Source of the DNA: Bradyrhizobium centrolobii
GTDB lineage: Bacteria > Pseudomonadota > Alphaproteobacteria > Rhizobiales > Xanthobacteraceae
Length of the DNA: 38,577 nucleotides
Direction: 5' to 3'
NCBI RefSeq assembly: GCF_001641635.1
Contig: NZ_LUUB01000125.1
Coordinates: 135,995 to 174,571, forward strand
The translations under genes and the position numbers were made by a program. Under the pieces are notes generated by a model. That model did no database searches, was not told the DNA's origin, and was given only the letters and a program-made list of their open reading frames with translations. Each line of letters opens with the position of its first letter. The first letter of the stretch is position 1. Below are positions 1 through 8,357 of the stretch, piece after piece.

Positions 1-19
1 CGCATCGCTCCGCGCGTCG

Positions 20-45
20 GCCTCTCCCCGCAGGCGGGGAGAGGC
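20..45. repeat. Perfect palindromic hairpin (GC-rich)
   Basis: Two 12-bp arms, GCCTCTCCCCGC and its exact complement, are separated by 2 bases. It lies just downstream of the first minus-strand gene, so it could act as its terminator, though no T-run follows. The same motif is recalled as a dispersed palindrome in Bradyrhizobium genomes; that part is from memory. Confidence 0.6.
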
Positions 46-56
46 GAAACAGTCGG

Positions 57-1232
57 CTACTTCTCCACCGCGAACGTCAGCCCGGCATGATCGACCAGCC
101 GCTTGATCAGCTTGTGCTGCATCGCTGCGCCGGGGGTCCAGAAGCCGCCCGGCACATCAGGTGTGTCTCGCAGCAGGCAAATGGCGCACTCGGAGATGAT
201 CTTCGCCGTTGAAGCGTAGCCGGGATCGAGATCGCCCTTGATGGCGGCGCGGGCCTGACGGCCGTCAGGGGCGATCGCAACATAGAGCAGATCGTAATGA
301 CCGTTGTCGCGCTCTTCCTTTGACGGGCCCTCGCCGGGCTTGAGCGCTTCGGGGCCGGTCTTTTCGCTGTTCGCAGCCATCACGCGCTTCGCGTTGGCCT
401 GCCCTTCCTCGCCTGCCCCCGTAAGCACCATCTCGTCGTAGACGAAGTCCCTGCCATACGGGAAGCCCATCAGCATGTTGGAGCGATGGACGTTGCGCGT
501 GTTGAGCGTGGCCATCGCGAATGGCGCGGCCCAGGATTGCAGGTCTTCTTCAAAGACGGGCTTGTTGCCGCGCGGCTGCTTCGGACCTTCAAAGCCGGGC
601 GTGAATGCAAAGGGATTTTTGAGGATCGACACCAGGCTGAGGTCCTGCGCAACCGCCTCGAAAGTGACTCTTGCGCTCGCCGAGGTGCCGCCGGAGAACT
701 TCCAGCTGATATCGCGGACGCGGCCCTTGACGCGCGGTGCCGGCGCACCAAACGCGCGCCTGGCTTCCTCCTGCACGAAGAACGCACCGAGCTCGAACGG
801 CACCGAGTCGAAACCGCAGGAGACCAGGATGCGCGCGCCGCTCGCTTTGGCTGCCGCATCGTGCCTGTCGATCATCTGCTTCAGCCAGATCGGCTCGCCG
901 CAGAGGTCCATGTAGTCAGTGCCGGTGTCGACGCAGGCGGCGAGCAGATCGGAGCCATAGAGCTGGTATGGACCGACGGTGGTGATCACCAGCTTCGCTT
1001 GATCGACCATCGCCCGCAACGACGCAGGGTCAGCGGCGTCGGCAACGATGAGCGGCGTGTCCGCAGGTGCGCCAATCGCGCCGCGGACCGAAGCGAGCTT
1101 ATCCCGGCTTCGCCCAGCCATCGCCCATGTCAGCGCGCTGTCGCCCGCGTACTGTGCGGCGAGGTACTCGGCGACGAGCTGGCCGGTGTATCCGGTTGCG
1201 CCATAGACGACGATGTCGAACTTCGACGACAC
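57..1232 (-). CDS. Saccharopine dehydrogenase-like NAD(P)-binding oxidoreductase (copy 1)
   Basis: 391 aa. The N-terminus carries a Rossmann nucleotide-binding loop (GATGYTG, residues about 11-17), followed by features of the saccharopine dehydrogenase / trans-acting enoyl reductase family, e.g. TTVGPYQLYG near residue 85 and CGFDSVPFELGAFF near 139. Members reduce or oxidise diverse substrates with NAD(P)H; the substrate here is unknown. It is the downstream member of a tandem pair: its ATG is 30 bases after the stop of copy 2, and the two proteins are roughly three quarters identical by eye along their whole length. It is probably cotranscribed with copy 2 and the DUF169 gene. Confidence 0.85.
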   Translation of the reverse strand: MSSKFDIVVYGATGYTGQLVAEYLAAQYAGDSALTWAMAGRSRDKLASVRGAIGAPADTPLIVADAADPASLRAMVDQAKLVITTVGPYQLYGSDLLAACVDTGTDYMDLCGEPIWLKQMIDRHDAAAKASGARILVSCGFDSVPFELGAFFVQEEARRAFGAPAPRVKGRVRDISWKFSGGTSASARVTFEAVAQDLSLVSILKNPFAFTPGFEGPKQPRGNKPVFEEDLQSWAAPFAMATLNTRNVHRSNMLMGFPYGRDFVYDEMVLTGAGEEGQANAKRVMAANSEKTGPEALKPGEGPSKEERDNGHYDLLYVAIAPDGRQARAAIKGDLDPGYASTAKIISECAICLLRDTPDVPGGFWTPGAAMQHKLIKRLVDHAGLTFAVEK

Positions 1233-1262
1233 GGATCGGGTTTCCTACACGGCCGCTCGAGC

Positions 1263-2441
1263 TTAGCCTTCCACCTTGAACGTCAGCCCCGCGTGGTCCC
1301 GCAGCCGCTTGATCAGCTTGTGCTGCATCGCTGCGCCCGGCGTCCAGAAGCCGGCCGGAACGTCGGTCGCGTCACGCAACAGGCAGATCGCGCATTCGGA
1401 GATCATCTTCGAGGTCGAGCCGTAACCGGGATCGCGGTCGCCGGTGACGCCGGCGCGGACCTGACGGCCGTCGGGCGCGATCGCGACATACAAGAGATCG
1501 AAGCGGCCGTTCTCCCGCTCTTCCTTCGAGGGCCCCTCGCCCGGCTTCGGTGCGTTCGGGCCGGTCTTCTCGGCGTTGGCGGCCATCACGCGCTTCGCGT
1601 TGGCCTCGCCCTTCTCGCCGGGACCGGTCAAAACCATCTCGTCGTATACGAACTCCTTGCCGTAGGGAAAGCCCATCAGCATGTTGGAGCGATGGACGTT
1701 GCGCGTGTTGATCAGTGCCATCATGAACGGCGCGGCCCAGGATTGCAGATCCTCCTCGAGGACCGATCTGTTGCCCTTAGGTTGCTTCGGGCCGGTGAAC
1801 CCGGGCGTCAGCGCGAACGGATCGTTCAGGATCGCGACAAGGCTGATATCTTTCGCGACGGCATCGAAGGTCGCCTTCGCGCTCGCCGCGGTGCCGCCTG
1901 AGAGCGTGCCGCGCATGTCGCGCACGCGGCCCTTCACGCGCGCGGCTGGCGCGCCGAACACGCGCCTGGCCTCTTCCTGCACGAAGAACGCGCCGAGATC
2001 GAACGGCACGGAATCGAAGCCGCAGGAGAACACGATGCGCGCGCCGCTCGCCTTGGCCGCCGCCTCGTACTTCTCAATCATCTGGCGCATCCAGACCGGC
2101 TCGCCGCAGAGATCGAAATAATCCGTGCCGGTGGCAACGCAGGCCGCCAGCAATTCCTCACCGTAGAGCTGATACGGCCCCACCGTCGTGATCACCGACA
2201 TCGTCCGCTCCACCATCGCCTTCAGCGACGCCGCATCGGACGCATCAGCCACGATAAGCGGCGTGTCATTCGGCGCGCCGATCGCATCGCGCACGGATTT
2301 GAGCTTGTCGAGGCTGCGCCCGGCCATCGCCCATTTCAGCGCTTTGTCATCCTTGTAATGCGCCGCCAGATATTCGGCGACGAGCTGGCCGGTGAAACCG
2401 GTCGCGCCATAGACGACGATGTCGAATTTCGCAGAGCTCAT
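1263..2441 (-). CDS. Saccharopine dehydrogenase-like NAD(P)-binding oxidoreductase (copy 2)
   Basis: 392 aa with the same architecture as copy 1: GATGFTG Rossmann loop near residue 12, TTVGPYQLYG, and CGFDSVPFDLGAFF. The C-terminal FWTPGAAMQHKLIKRL block is identical in both copies. The likely role is an NAD(P)-dependent reductase of the saccharopine dehydrogenase / trans-acting enoyl reductase superfamily, cytoplasmic, substrate unknown. It begins 11 bases after the stop of the upstream DUF169 gene, which supports a three-gene operon. The tandem arrangement and high similarity indicate gene duplication; both copies are open and full length. Confidence 0.85.
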   Translation of the reverse strand: MSSAKFDIVVYGATGFTGQLVAEYLAAHYKDDKALKWAMAGRSLDKLKSVRDAIGAPNDTPLIVADASDAASLKAMVERTMSVITTVGPYQLYGEELLAACVATGTDYFDLCGEPVWMRQMIEKYEAAAKASGARIVFSCGFDSVPFDLGAFFVQEEARRVFGAPAARVKGRVRDMRGTLSGGTAASAKATFDAVAKDISLVAILNDPFALTPGFTGPKQPKGNRSVLEEDLQSWAAPFMMALINTRNVHRSNMLMGFPYGKEFVYDEMVLTGPGEKGEANAKRVMAANAEKTGPNAPKPGEGPSKEERENGRFDLLYVAIAPDGRQVRAGVTGDRDPGYGSTSKMISECAICLLRDATDVPAGFWTPGAAMQHKLIKRLRDHAGLTFKVEG

Positions 2442-2452
2442 GGTGCGGCCCT

Positions 2453-3235
2453 TTACTTCTTTCCGTAACTCACGCCCATGCCGGCACGGACGTCGCTTTG
2501 AATACCATAGGGCGGGATCGGATAGCGCAGGCCGTTCTTGGCCAGCGCCTTCATGCCCTCAATCGCCTTGGCGAGATGCTCCGGCTTCAGCGCCATCAGC
2601 ATCTCCTCGTCCGGCACGCCGCCATAGCGCCGTTCGGCATAGCATGGCAAGGACAGGCTGGGTTCGCCGGTCTTGAGCGCGCGGCCCCAGGAATCCGCGC
2701 ACGCGGTCTCGCCGACCACGCCCCATTCGAATTTCCTGTAGCCGGTATATTGCAGCCCGTTGATCAGGATGATCATCTGCCCCGGTGTCGCATAGACGAG
2801 GCAGATATCGGGCGGATCGAGCCGGCCGCTCGCGAGCGGGCTCACCGCAAGCGCCTCGTACTGGCCGAACGGCACCACGTCCAGCGCCTCCTGGCGCTTG
2901 CGCGCATCCTCGGCCGTGCCGTGCCAGACGCCGACATAGTTCTCGCCGGCGAGCCATTTGTCATCCTGGGGGCTAAGGCCAATCACCGCGCGGCACTGCG
3001 CACCGACGAGATCGTCGGCGGTGATGCCGACCGTCCATCCCAGCCGTGCAGCCATGCTGACGATCTGGTCGGTGGTGTGGATCGCGTTCGGCCGCCGGAT
3101 TTTCGGGATCGCCTCCATGTCGGCGACGCGTGCGAACAGCTTCATGCCGATCACCGTCGTCTTCAGTCGCAACAGGCTGTTGAGATCGGCAACGAGGCCG
3201 GCAAGATCGATTGTCTGCGCGCTCTCTCGCTGCAT
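2453..3235 (-). CDS. DUF169 family protein
   Basis: 260 aa. The sequence resembles DUF169 proteins, a widespread family of unknown biochemical function. Visible features are an N-terminal helical segment with LLRLKTTVIGMK (about residues 20-32), a central AQCRAVIGLSP block with a conserved-looking Cys, and a C-terminal CADSWGRALKTGEPSLSLPC region. No signal peptide or membrane segment is apparent. It is the first gene of a tight minus-strand cluster with the two saccharopine-dehydrogenase-like genes (11-base gap to the next), so a shared pathway is plausible. I assign no specific reaction. Confidence 0.75.
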   Translation of the reverse strand: MQRESAQTIDLAGLVADLNSLLRLKTTVIGMKLFARVADMEAIPKIRRPNAIHTTDQIVSMAARLGWTVGITADDLVGAQCRAVIGLSPQDDKWLAGENYVGVWHGTAEDARKRQEALDVVPFGQYEALAVSPLASGRLDPPDICLVYATPGQMIILINGLQYTGYRKFEWGVVGETACADSWGRALKTGEPSLSLPCYAERRYGGVPDEEMLMALKPEHLAKAIEGMKALAKNGLRYPIPPYGIQSDVRAGMGVSYGKK

Positions 3236-3289
3236 GGCGTCCTCCGGACCGGCGATCCCTGCGCCGTGATCTTGGTGTTGTCGTCGTAT

Positions 3290-4093
3290 CTAGTCCTTCG
3301 CCGGGCCTGGAAGCAAATCGGCGGTCCTGCCCATCAGGCGGTAGGCGATGAGGCCGATCCATTCGCGCACGGCGATTTCGGTGCGGTTCAGCCCGTCGGC
3401 GCCCTGGTTGGTGAAGGTGAAGAGATCCTCGCGTCCTCCCGTCCGCCAGTCGACGGGATACGCCTCGACATCAAATCCGACCTTGCGGAACAGCCCGATC
3501 GAACGCGGCATGTGGTAGGCCGAGGTGACCAGGAGCCACCGCTCGCCGGGCTTCGGCGCGACCATTTTCTTCGTGAACAGCGCGTTCTCATAGGTATTGC
3601 GCGAGTTCCGCTCCATGATCAGACGCTCTTTGGGGATGCCGGTATTCTCCAGGACGATGCCGGACCAGTCGGCCTCCTTGTCATCGGTTGAAATGAGGTC
3701 GGCACTGCCTCCGGTAAAGACGATGCGTGCATTCGGGTAGCGCCGCGCCAGTTCGGCCGGCGCCAGCATGCGATCGGCCGCATGGCGAACGACCGGCATA
3801 TGATGCGCCGCGGACAGGTCCGGGTCGACCGAACCGCCGAGCACGATGATGCCGTCTGGCGCGCCCCGCGACGGATCCCACGGCGGAAAACGCGACTCCA
3901 GCGGATAAAGCAGGAGAAAGCCGAGTGGCGAGAAAGTGGCGAGCGCCAGCAGAACAAGCGTGGTGACGGCGAGCTTGCGGCCGAGTGCCGCAAAGCGTGT
4001 CGCCATCAGAACTACCGACAGGATTCCGACCTCGACGATGAAGTTGATCGGCAGCAATGCGACGCCGAGCGTCTTGGACAGGACGAAAAACAG
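3290..4093 (-). CDS. YdcF/ElyC-type DUF218 membrane protein
   Basis: Two N-terminal hydrophobic segments precede a DUF218 domain (VLGGS near residue 85, FTGGSADL, a SRNTYENA block and LLVTSAYHMPRS). This family (YdcF, SanA, ElyC) is linked to envelope integrity and peptidoglycan or lipid-carrier metabolism; the exact substrate is unknown. Start choice: the first standard start is TTG at 4057, which gives LPINFIVEVG at the N-terminus. The frame stays open upstream through LFFVLSKTLGVALLPINF, which looks like the family's usual N-terminus (MFFxLSK). A CTG at 4093 has GAGG 6 bases ahead, so I extend to it as an inferred rare start. The minimal alternative is 3290-4057 (255 aa). Confidence 0.75.
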   Translation of the reverse strand: MFFVLSKTLGVALLPINFIVEVGILSVVLMATRFAALGRKLAVTTLVLLALATFSPLGFLLLYPLESRFPPWDPSRGAPDGIIVLGGSVDPDLSAAHHMPVVRHAADRMLAPAELARRYPNARIVFTGGSADLISTDDKEADWSGIVLENTGIPKERLIMERNSRNTYENALFTKKMVAPKPGERWLLVTSAYHMPRSIGLFRKVGFDVEAYPVDWRTGGREDLFTFTNQGADGLNRTEIAVREWIGLIAYRLMGRTADLLPGPAKD

Positions 4094-4120
4094 GGGAGCC
4101 TCGCTGGAATGATCGAAAGG

Positions 4121-4203
4121 TCACGCGCGGGCTTGACCCGCCCATCCATCTTCAGAAATCTTCTTGGAAGAGGATCGATTGCCGGGTCAAGCCCGGTATG
4201 GAC
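4121..4203. repeat. Bradyrhizobium-type palindromic repeat element
   Basis: Two GC-rich hairpins (GCGGGCTTGACCCGC and CCGGGTCAAGCCCGG) flank a central segment, the layout also seen at 30079-30162 and, with variation, at 28956-29056. It sits between the divergent YdcF and acetamidase genes, ending about 31 bases before the acetamidase ATG, so it must lie in one or both leaders. Confidence 0.7.
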
Positions 4204-4234
4204 GAGTTCTGATGAAAACCACCGGACGCGGCAA

Positions 4235-5176
4235 ATGACCCATCACCACCTGCATGCGAGTGCCGAAACCTGCCACTGGGGCTTCTTCGAGGCCAAGCTC
4301 AGGCCGGTGCTGACGATCCAAAGCGGTGACGAGGTGACGGTCGACACCATCAGCGGCGGACCGGACGTGGTGCCCGACCGCAGCCGCTTTCACATTCCGC
4401 CCGAACTGTTCGAGGTGCACGCAAAATCCGAGCGCATGCTGCCCGGCCATATCCTCACCGGCCCGATCGCGGTCGATGGCGCCGAGCCTGGCGACGTGCT
4501 CGAGGTCCAGATCCTCGACGTCCAGCTGCGGCAGGACTGGGGCTACAATCTGATCAAGCCACTGTCCGGCACCTTGCCCGACGATTTCCATGAGACGCGC
4601 ATCCTGAACATTCCGCTGGACCGGACGCGCATGGTCGGCCGCCTGCCCTGGGGTCTCGACCTGCCGCTCAAGCCGTTTTTCGGCGTGATGGGCGTGGCGC
4701 CGCCGGCCGCCTGGGGCCGCATCTCCTCGCTGATTCCTCGCGCGATGGGTGGCAATCTCGACAACAAGGAGCTCGTCCCGGGCGCAACGCTCTATTTGCC
4801 GGTGTTCGTGCCGGGCGCGCTGTTCTCCTGCGGCGACGGCCACGGCGTGCAGGGCGACGGAGAGGTCTGCGTCACTGCGATCGAGACCGCGCTGCAAGGC
4901 CGCTTCCGCCTCACGCTGCGCAAGGACATGAAGCTCGCCTACCCGCGCGCCGAGACGCCGTCACACTACATGACCATGGCGATGGACCCCGACCTCGACC
5001 AGTGCGTGGTGCGGGCGCTGCGCGACATGATCACGTTGCTCGGCGAGAAGCGTAACCTGTCGCGCGAGGATGCCTACACCCTGTGCAGCCTGGCCGCCGA
5101 TTTGCGTGTGACGCAGACCGTCAACGGCTGCAAGGGCATCCACTGCATGATCGCCAAGTCGGTCGTCCACGGCTAG
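4235..5176 (+). CDS. Acetamidase/formamidase family protein
   Basis: 313 aa. This family (FmdA/AmdA) hydrolyses short amides such as formamide or acetamide to the acid and ammonia. Supporting features: the N-terminal HHLHASAETCHWGFFEA, an early GDEVTVDTISGGPD, GPIAVDGAEPGDVLEVQIL near residue 90, and CGDGHGVQGDGEVCVTAIE near residue 205, which is the family hallmark with metal-ligand-type residues. The length is typical of the shorter family members. The frame is open further upstream, but the extra residues have no family character; the ATG at 4235 starts immediately before the conserved N-terminus. No amide transporter or regulator is adjacent, and the specific amide is not predictable. Confidence 0.88.
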   Translation: MTHHHLHASAETCHWGFFEAKLRPVLTIQSGDEVTVDTISGGPDVVPDRSRFHIPPELFEVHAKSERMLPGHILTGPIAVDGAEPGDVLEVQILDVQLRQDWGYNLIKPLSGTLPDDFHETRILNIPLDRTRMVGRLPWGLDLPLKPFFGVMGVAPPAAWGRISSLIPRAMGGNLDNKELVPGATLYLPVFVPGALFSCGDGHGVQGDGEVCVTAIETALQGRFRLTLRKDMKLAYPRAETPSHYMTMAMDPDLDQCVVRALRDMITLLGEKRNLSREDAYTLCSLAADLRVTQTVNGCKGIHCMIAKSVVHG

Positions 5177-5376
5177 GCCCGCCCCGCCTCCCTTCCTAAC
5201 GATCCCGCTTGTCGGCCGCCCGGTACCTCGGTGCGGCCCGCTGCCGCGTGGGATTTTTTCTAGCGATTCCAATGGCCTCCTGCTCCGTTGCGATTCGGAT
5301 TTGACTCTCGGCCGAACCTAAATAGAGTCTTAATCGTTACTTTTATGTACCCGAGTAAGAGGCTAGCGTTCCGGCC

Positions 5377-5574
5377 ATGGCCACCGAAAAAGCCGAGACT
5401 GACCGCATTCCCGTAACCTTGGCGCTCTCGACCATCGCGTATCTCGAAAAACTGGTGAGACAGGGCACCCACGGCACGAGCGTTCCCGGCGTCGCGCGGA
5501 CATTGATCGAGGAAGGCATCCGTCTCGCCATCAAGGACGGGCTTCTGTCGATCCGCGACAATGGCAGGACGTGA
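5377..5574 (+). CDS. Small ribbon-helix-helix-like protein
   Basis: 65 aa. The stretch RIPVTLALSTIAYLEKLVRQG followed by a helical VARTLIEEGIRLAIKDG has the beta-strand-helix-helix pattern of CopG/Arc-type DNA-binding proteins. The spacing is slightly longer than the classic fold, so the fold is inferred. It precedes the GcrA-type gene by 73 bases on the same strand and may be cotranscribed with it. No toxin partner is visible, so I do not call it an antitoxin. The upstream region (5177-5376) is fairly AT-rich near 5300-5350 and may hold the promoter. Confidence 0.65.
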   Translation: MATEKAETDRIPVTLALSTIAYLEKLVRQGTHGTSVPGVARTLIEEGIRLAIKDGLLSIRDNGRT

Positions 5575-5647
5575 GGCGCAGGAACGAGGGAAGCGGACGG
5601 ATCTTGGAAGGTGGCCGGCGATCATCTGCAACCTGGGACCGTCACCG

Positions 5648-6127
5648 ATGCCTGCTCCTTCACCGACCTGGACCGACCAACGAATTGCTCTCCTGAAACA
5701 ATACTTCGAGGCCGGCCTCTCCTGCCGCGAGATCGCCGCCGACATCGGCGTCAGCCGCAATGCGGTGATCGGCAAGCTGTCCCGGCTCAATCTCACGCGT
5801 GGCAGGACGAGCGACGAACGCAGGCTCCAGGACCGGAGCTCTGCACCGGCGCGCGCACGGAAGGCGATGCCACGGCTGCAATATGAGATGCTCGCAACGA
5901 TCTACGGCGAATCCGAACCACCCGCGATCTCCGAGCCGATCGACGAGACCAACCGCTGCTCGCTGATGGAGCTCGCCGAGAACCGATGCCGCTGGCCGAT
6001 CTCGACGCCGGGCGCGGAGGATTTCTGCTTCTGCGGCAACGCCTCGCCCGACGGCCAGCCCTATTGCGCCGGCCACAGCCGCCTCGCCTACCGGCCGAAT
6101 TCGCGCGCGCGCATCATGCGCGGCTGA
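5648..6127 (+). CDS. GcrA family cell-cycle regulator
   Basis: 159 aa. The N-terminus WTDQRIALLKQYFEAGLSCR is the GcrA helix-turn-helix domain, continuing through DIGVSRNAVIGKLSRLNL. The C-terminal part carries the conserved CRWPI...FCG....G.PYC..H Cys/His cluster. GcrA acts with sigma-70 on promoters containing methylated GAnTC sites to time alphaproteobacterial cell-cycle genes. The C-terminal block here (CFCGNASPDGQPYCAGHSRL) is intact, but the middle linker is short and the protein is a little shorter than Caulobacter GcrA (173 aa, from memory), so it may be a paralogue. The ATG at 5648 starts just before the conserved domain; the ORF can extend to 5561, but those residues look non-coding and overlap the previous gene. 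Confidence 0.85.
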   Translation: MPAPSPTWTDQRIALLKQYFEAGLSCREIAADIGVSRNAVIGKLSRLNLTRGRTSDERRLQDRSSAPARARKAMPRLQYEMLATIYGESEPPAISEPIDETNRCSLMELAENRCRWPISTPGAEDFCFCGNASPDGQPYCAGHSRLAYRPNSRARIMRG

Positions 6128-6145
6128 GGCCATCTCCAAAACTAA

Positions 6146-6175
6146 AAACCTCCGGCAGGGCATTGCCGGAGGTTT
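6146..6175 (+). terminator. Rho-independent terminator after gcrA-like gene
   Basis: A 12-bp perfect stem (AAACCTCCGGCA, loop GGGCAT) ends in GGTTT, 19 bases after the GcrA stop. It is a classic intrinsic terminator. Confidence 0.85.
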
Positions 6176-6348
6176 CTGGAGGCTTAGCATCAAGCTAAGA
6201 GCCGTGACTTTCGTAATCGGCTGAGGACTATATAGCTTAGTAACTCAGGTAAGTAAATAAGTTTGGCGACGATCGAATCGCATAGCTCGTCTTCGTCGTT
6301 TGCGTAGAGCGGGTGCCGGATTTTCCGAACGCCTCTCCCTTTAGGAAA

Positions 6349-6374
6349 AGCCCCGGCGGTTTCCCGCCGGGGCT
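6349..6374 (-). terminator. Rho-independent terminator of porin gene
   Basis: An 11-bp stem AGCCCCGGCGG with a 4-base loop. On the minus strand it is followed by TTTTCC. It lies 25 bases downstream of the porin stop. Confidence 0.85.
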
Positions 6375-6398
6375 CCGTCAGATCCGAAAGATCCGAAC

Positions 6399-7955
6399 TT
6401 ACCAGTTGCGCTGGGCGCGCAGCAGGAGGCTGTAGGTGTCCTGGTCCTTCAGCTCGTACGCGGCCGCGGGCTTGGCAACGGTCGTCAGCGCCGGCGTCGT
6501 GATCACGCCCGAGTACTTCTGGTCGAGGTGGCTGTAGGTGAAGTCAGCCGAGAAGGTCAGACCCTTCACCGGCGTCCAGCGGGTGATGACACCCACCTGG
6601 CCGATGTTGAAGTCCGGGTTGCAAGTGCCGGTCAGCGTGGCGAACGCCGCGCTGCCGCAGATCAGGCTCTTCGCCGTACCGCTGTAGTTGACAGCAGCCC
6701 ACGCACCGTAGAGCGCCGTGTTCCAGTACGGATTCCAGTTGTGGGTGTAAGCACCGCGGAAGCCGTAGGTCTTGGTCAGCTCGAGGTTGCCGCCCGGACC
6801 GAACACCGCGTCCGACACGCCGGCGAAGCCGATGCTCTGATACGCGTTGCTCGAGCTGCCGAACATCGAGTAGCTGGTCGCCGCCAGCTCCTGGAAGTTG
6901 TAGCGGCTCGCGCCCTCGGTGTAGACGCCCGAGATGTTGATCACGTCGCCAGCGCCGGTCGGAATGTTCTTGATCGACAGAGCGAGCTGGACGGCCCAGC
7001 CCCATTTGTCTTCAGGATGACCGGTGGCCTCGGACGCACCATAGTAGGCGACGTGGTTGTCGTGCGCCGCGACCGACGCCTGGAACAGGCCCCAGGCCTG
7101 GTCGACACGGACCATGCCGACGATGTCCGGAGACGTGCTGCCGCCGAGGTTGTTCGAGCCGTAAGCGCCGCCGAGGACGCCCGTGGTGGACATGCCGGCG
7201 GTGTTCCAGATGGCGGTCTGATAAACCTGAGTCTGGTCCTGCGCCGAGATCGCCGCCGTCACGCCTTGGCCGAAATCGAACGTGTAGGTGAACTGGTTGA
7301 CGCCGTTGGTCGAGCCGCTGCCGCCGACCAGCTGGTCGAAGTTGTTGCCGGGATAGTTGATCCAGGGCGCGTCGAACTGCGACACCGACTTACCCATCGT
7401 GAAGCCGGCGAACTGGATGAAGGCGTAGTACACGCCGAGCGCGCCACCCGAGAGATTGCCGTCGGTGCCGTTAACGGCGCCGCTGCTCGAACCGATCAAA
7501 CCGGTGCCGGCGGCGTTCAGACCAAGCGTGCCGCTGTACTGGGTTGCGCCCGTTCCGCTGCCGGCGCCGACATAGTTGCCGGTCGTCCAGGTGAAGACCG
7601 CATCGAAATAGGTGCGGACCACGCCGTACTCGGTCGCGGTGCGCGTGTCGATGTTGAGATCTTCACGAGCGCGCATCGAGTAGTAGTTCGTCAGGCGGTT
7701 GTTCGCCGCGAAGACGTTGTTGTACTGAGCGCTGTAGTTGCCGCCCGCGTTGAGCGCGACTTCCGCACGCAGATAGCCGCCCAGCTTGATGCAGGTGTCG
7801 CTGCCCGGGATGTAATAGAAGCCCGCGCCGTAAAGCGAGCAGACCTTCACGTACTCGACCGCCTTGGCCTTGACCGGAAGATCAGCCGCCTGAGCTCCGC
7901 CGACGGCGATAAGACCCGCCGCAGTGCCGAGCAAAAGGCTCTTCGCCACTCTCAT
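6399..7955 (-). CDS. Outer-membrane porin, Porin_2 family
   Basis: 518 aa. A Sec signal peptide (MRVAKSLLLGTAAGLIAVGG, cleavage after AQA at about residue 23) is followed by the mature start ADLPVKAKAVEYVKVCSLYG. The paired Cys in VKVCSLYGAGFYYIPGSDTC and the block IKLGGYLRAEV are hallmarks of alphaproteobacterial Omp2/Porin_2 proteins. The body is Gly/Asn/Tyr-rich with alternating strands, and the protein ends in Trp, as expected for BamA-inserted beta-barrels. It forms general diffusion channels in the outer membrane. It is monocistronic: its own terminator lies 25 bases downstream and a MarR gene diverges about 400 bases upstream. Confidence 0.92.
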   Translation of the reverse strand: MRVAKSLLLGTAAGLIAVGGAQAADLPVKAKAVEYVKVCSLYGAGFYYIPGSDTCIKLGGYLRAEVALNAGGNYSAQYNNVFAANNRLTNYYSMRAREDLNIDTRTATEYGVVRTYFDAVFTWTTGNYVGAGSGTGATQYSGTLGLNAAGTGLIGSSSGAVNGTDGNLSGGALGVYYAFIQFAGFTMGKSVSQFDAPWINYPGNNFDQLVGGSGSTNGVNQFTYTFDFGQGVTAAISAQDQTQVYQTAIWNTAGMSTTGVLGGAYGSNNLGGSTSPDIVGMVRVDQAWGLFQASVAAHDNHVAYYGASEATGHPEDKWGWAVQLALSIKNIPTGAGDVINISGVYTEGASRYNFQELAATSYSMFGSSSNAYQSIGFAGVSDAVFGPGGNLELTKTYGFRGAYTHNWNPYWNTALYGAWAAVNYSGTAKSLICGSAAFATLTGTCNPDFNIGQVGVITRWTPVKGLTFSADFTYSHLDQKYSGVITTPALTTVAKPAAAYELKDQDTYSLLLRAQRNW

Positions 7956-8357
7956 TTAAACCTCCAAGTTGCTCATTTTGCGGAGACTGGACCGTCAGGC
8001 CCCCCAGATCCCCGCCTCTAAAACCGCTCGGCCGCTTCGCGCCTTCGGACACACCCGCTTGAACGCGAGGGACTTGAGCGAACCGCCTGCAACGGGACGA
8101 TTGAGAACCCCCCACCGTCGAGGTCAAATATGCCTGCGCCATTCCGTTAATCAAAATAGTTTATTAGATCAGCTTTGCGGTTTCACTAAATCTGTGTCCC
8201 CAGGGCAACACATCAGCCTGAGTCGATCTTCTGAGCTGGTCATGTTTGTAGTTTCCGTGACACAATTACTTTGCTCTGCACTTGCGTCAGGGCAGACTTG
8301 CGTGAAGTATGCGACTGATGACACCGGCAAGAAGAATCAGTTCACGGGAGTGACGCT
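7956..8357. other. Divergent intergenic region, porin / MarR
   Basis: About 400 bases with no convincing gene. The part at 8140-8300 is AT-rich. It contains AAAATAGTTTA (8153-8163), repeated exactly upstream of the alpha/beta hydrolase. A GGGAG Shine-Dalgarno lies just before the MarR GTG start. Confidence 0.6.
8153..8163. promoter_or_regulatory. Candidate MarR operator half (shared 11-mer)
   Basis: AAAATAGTTTA here equals the reverse complement of TAAACTATTTT at 10034-10044, which is part of a palindrome upstream of the hydrolase. Sharing between the regulator's own upstream region and a nearby promoter suggests a common operator. This is inference only. Confidence 0.35.

Noticed and set aside
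486..1901. Long plus-strand ORF (471 aa) opposite both saccharopine-dehydrogenase-like genes
   Set aside because: It is antisense to two clear genes; its protein is Arg/His/Asp-rich with no domain, a usual artefact of high GC.
2498..3691. Plus-strand ORF of 397 aa
   Set aside because: Antisense to DUF169 and YdcF, which have family motifs on the other strand.
6528..8021. Plus-strand ORF of 497 aa
   Set aside because: Antisense to the porin, whose signal peptide and barrel pattern are unambiguous.
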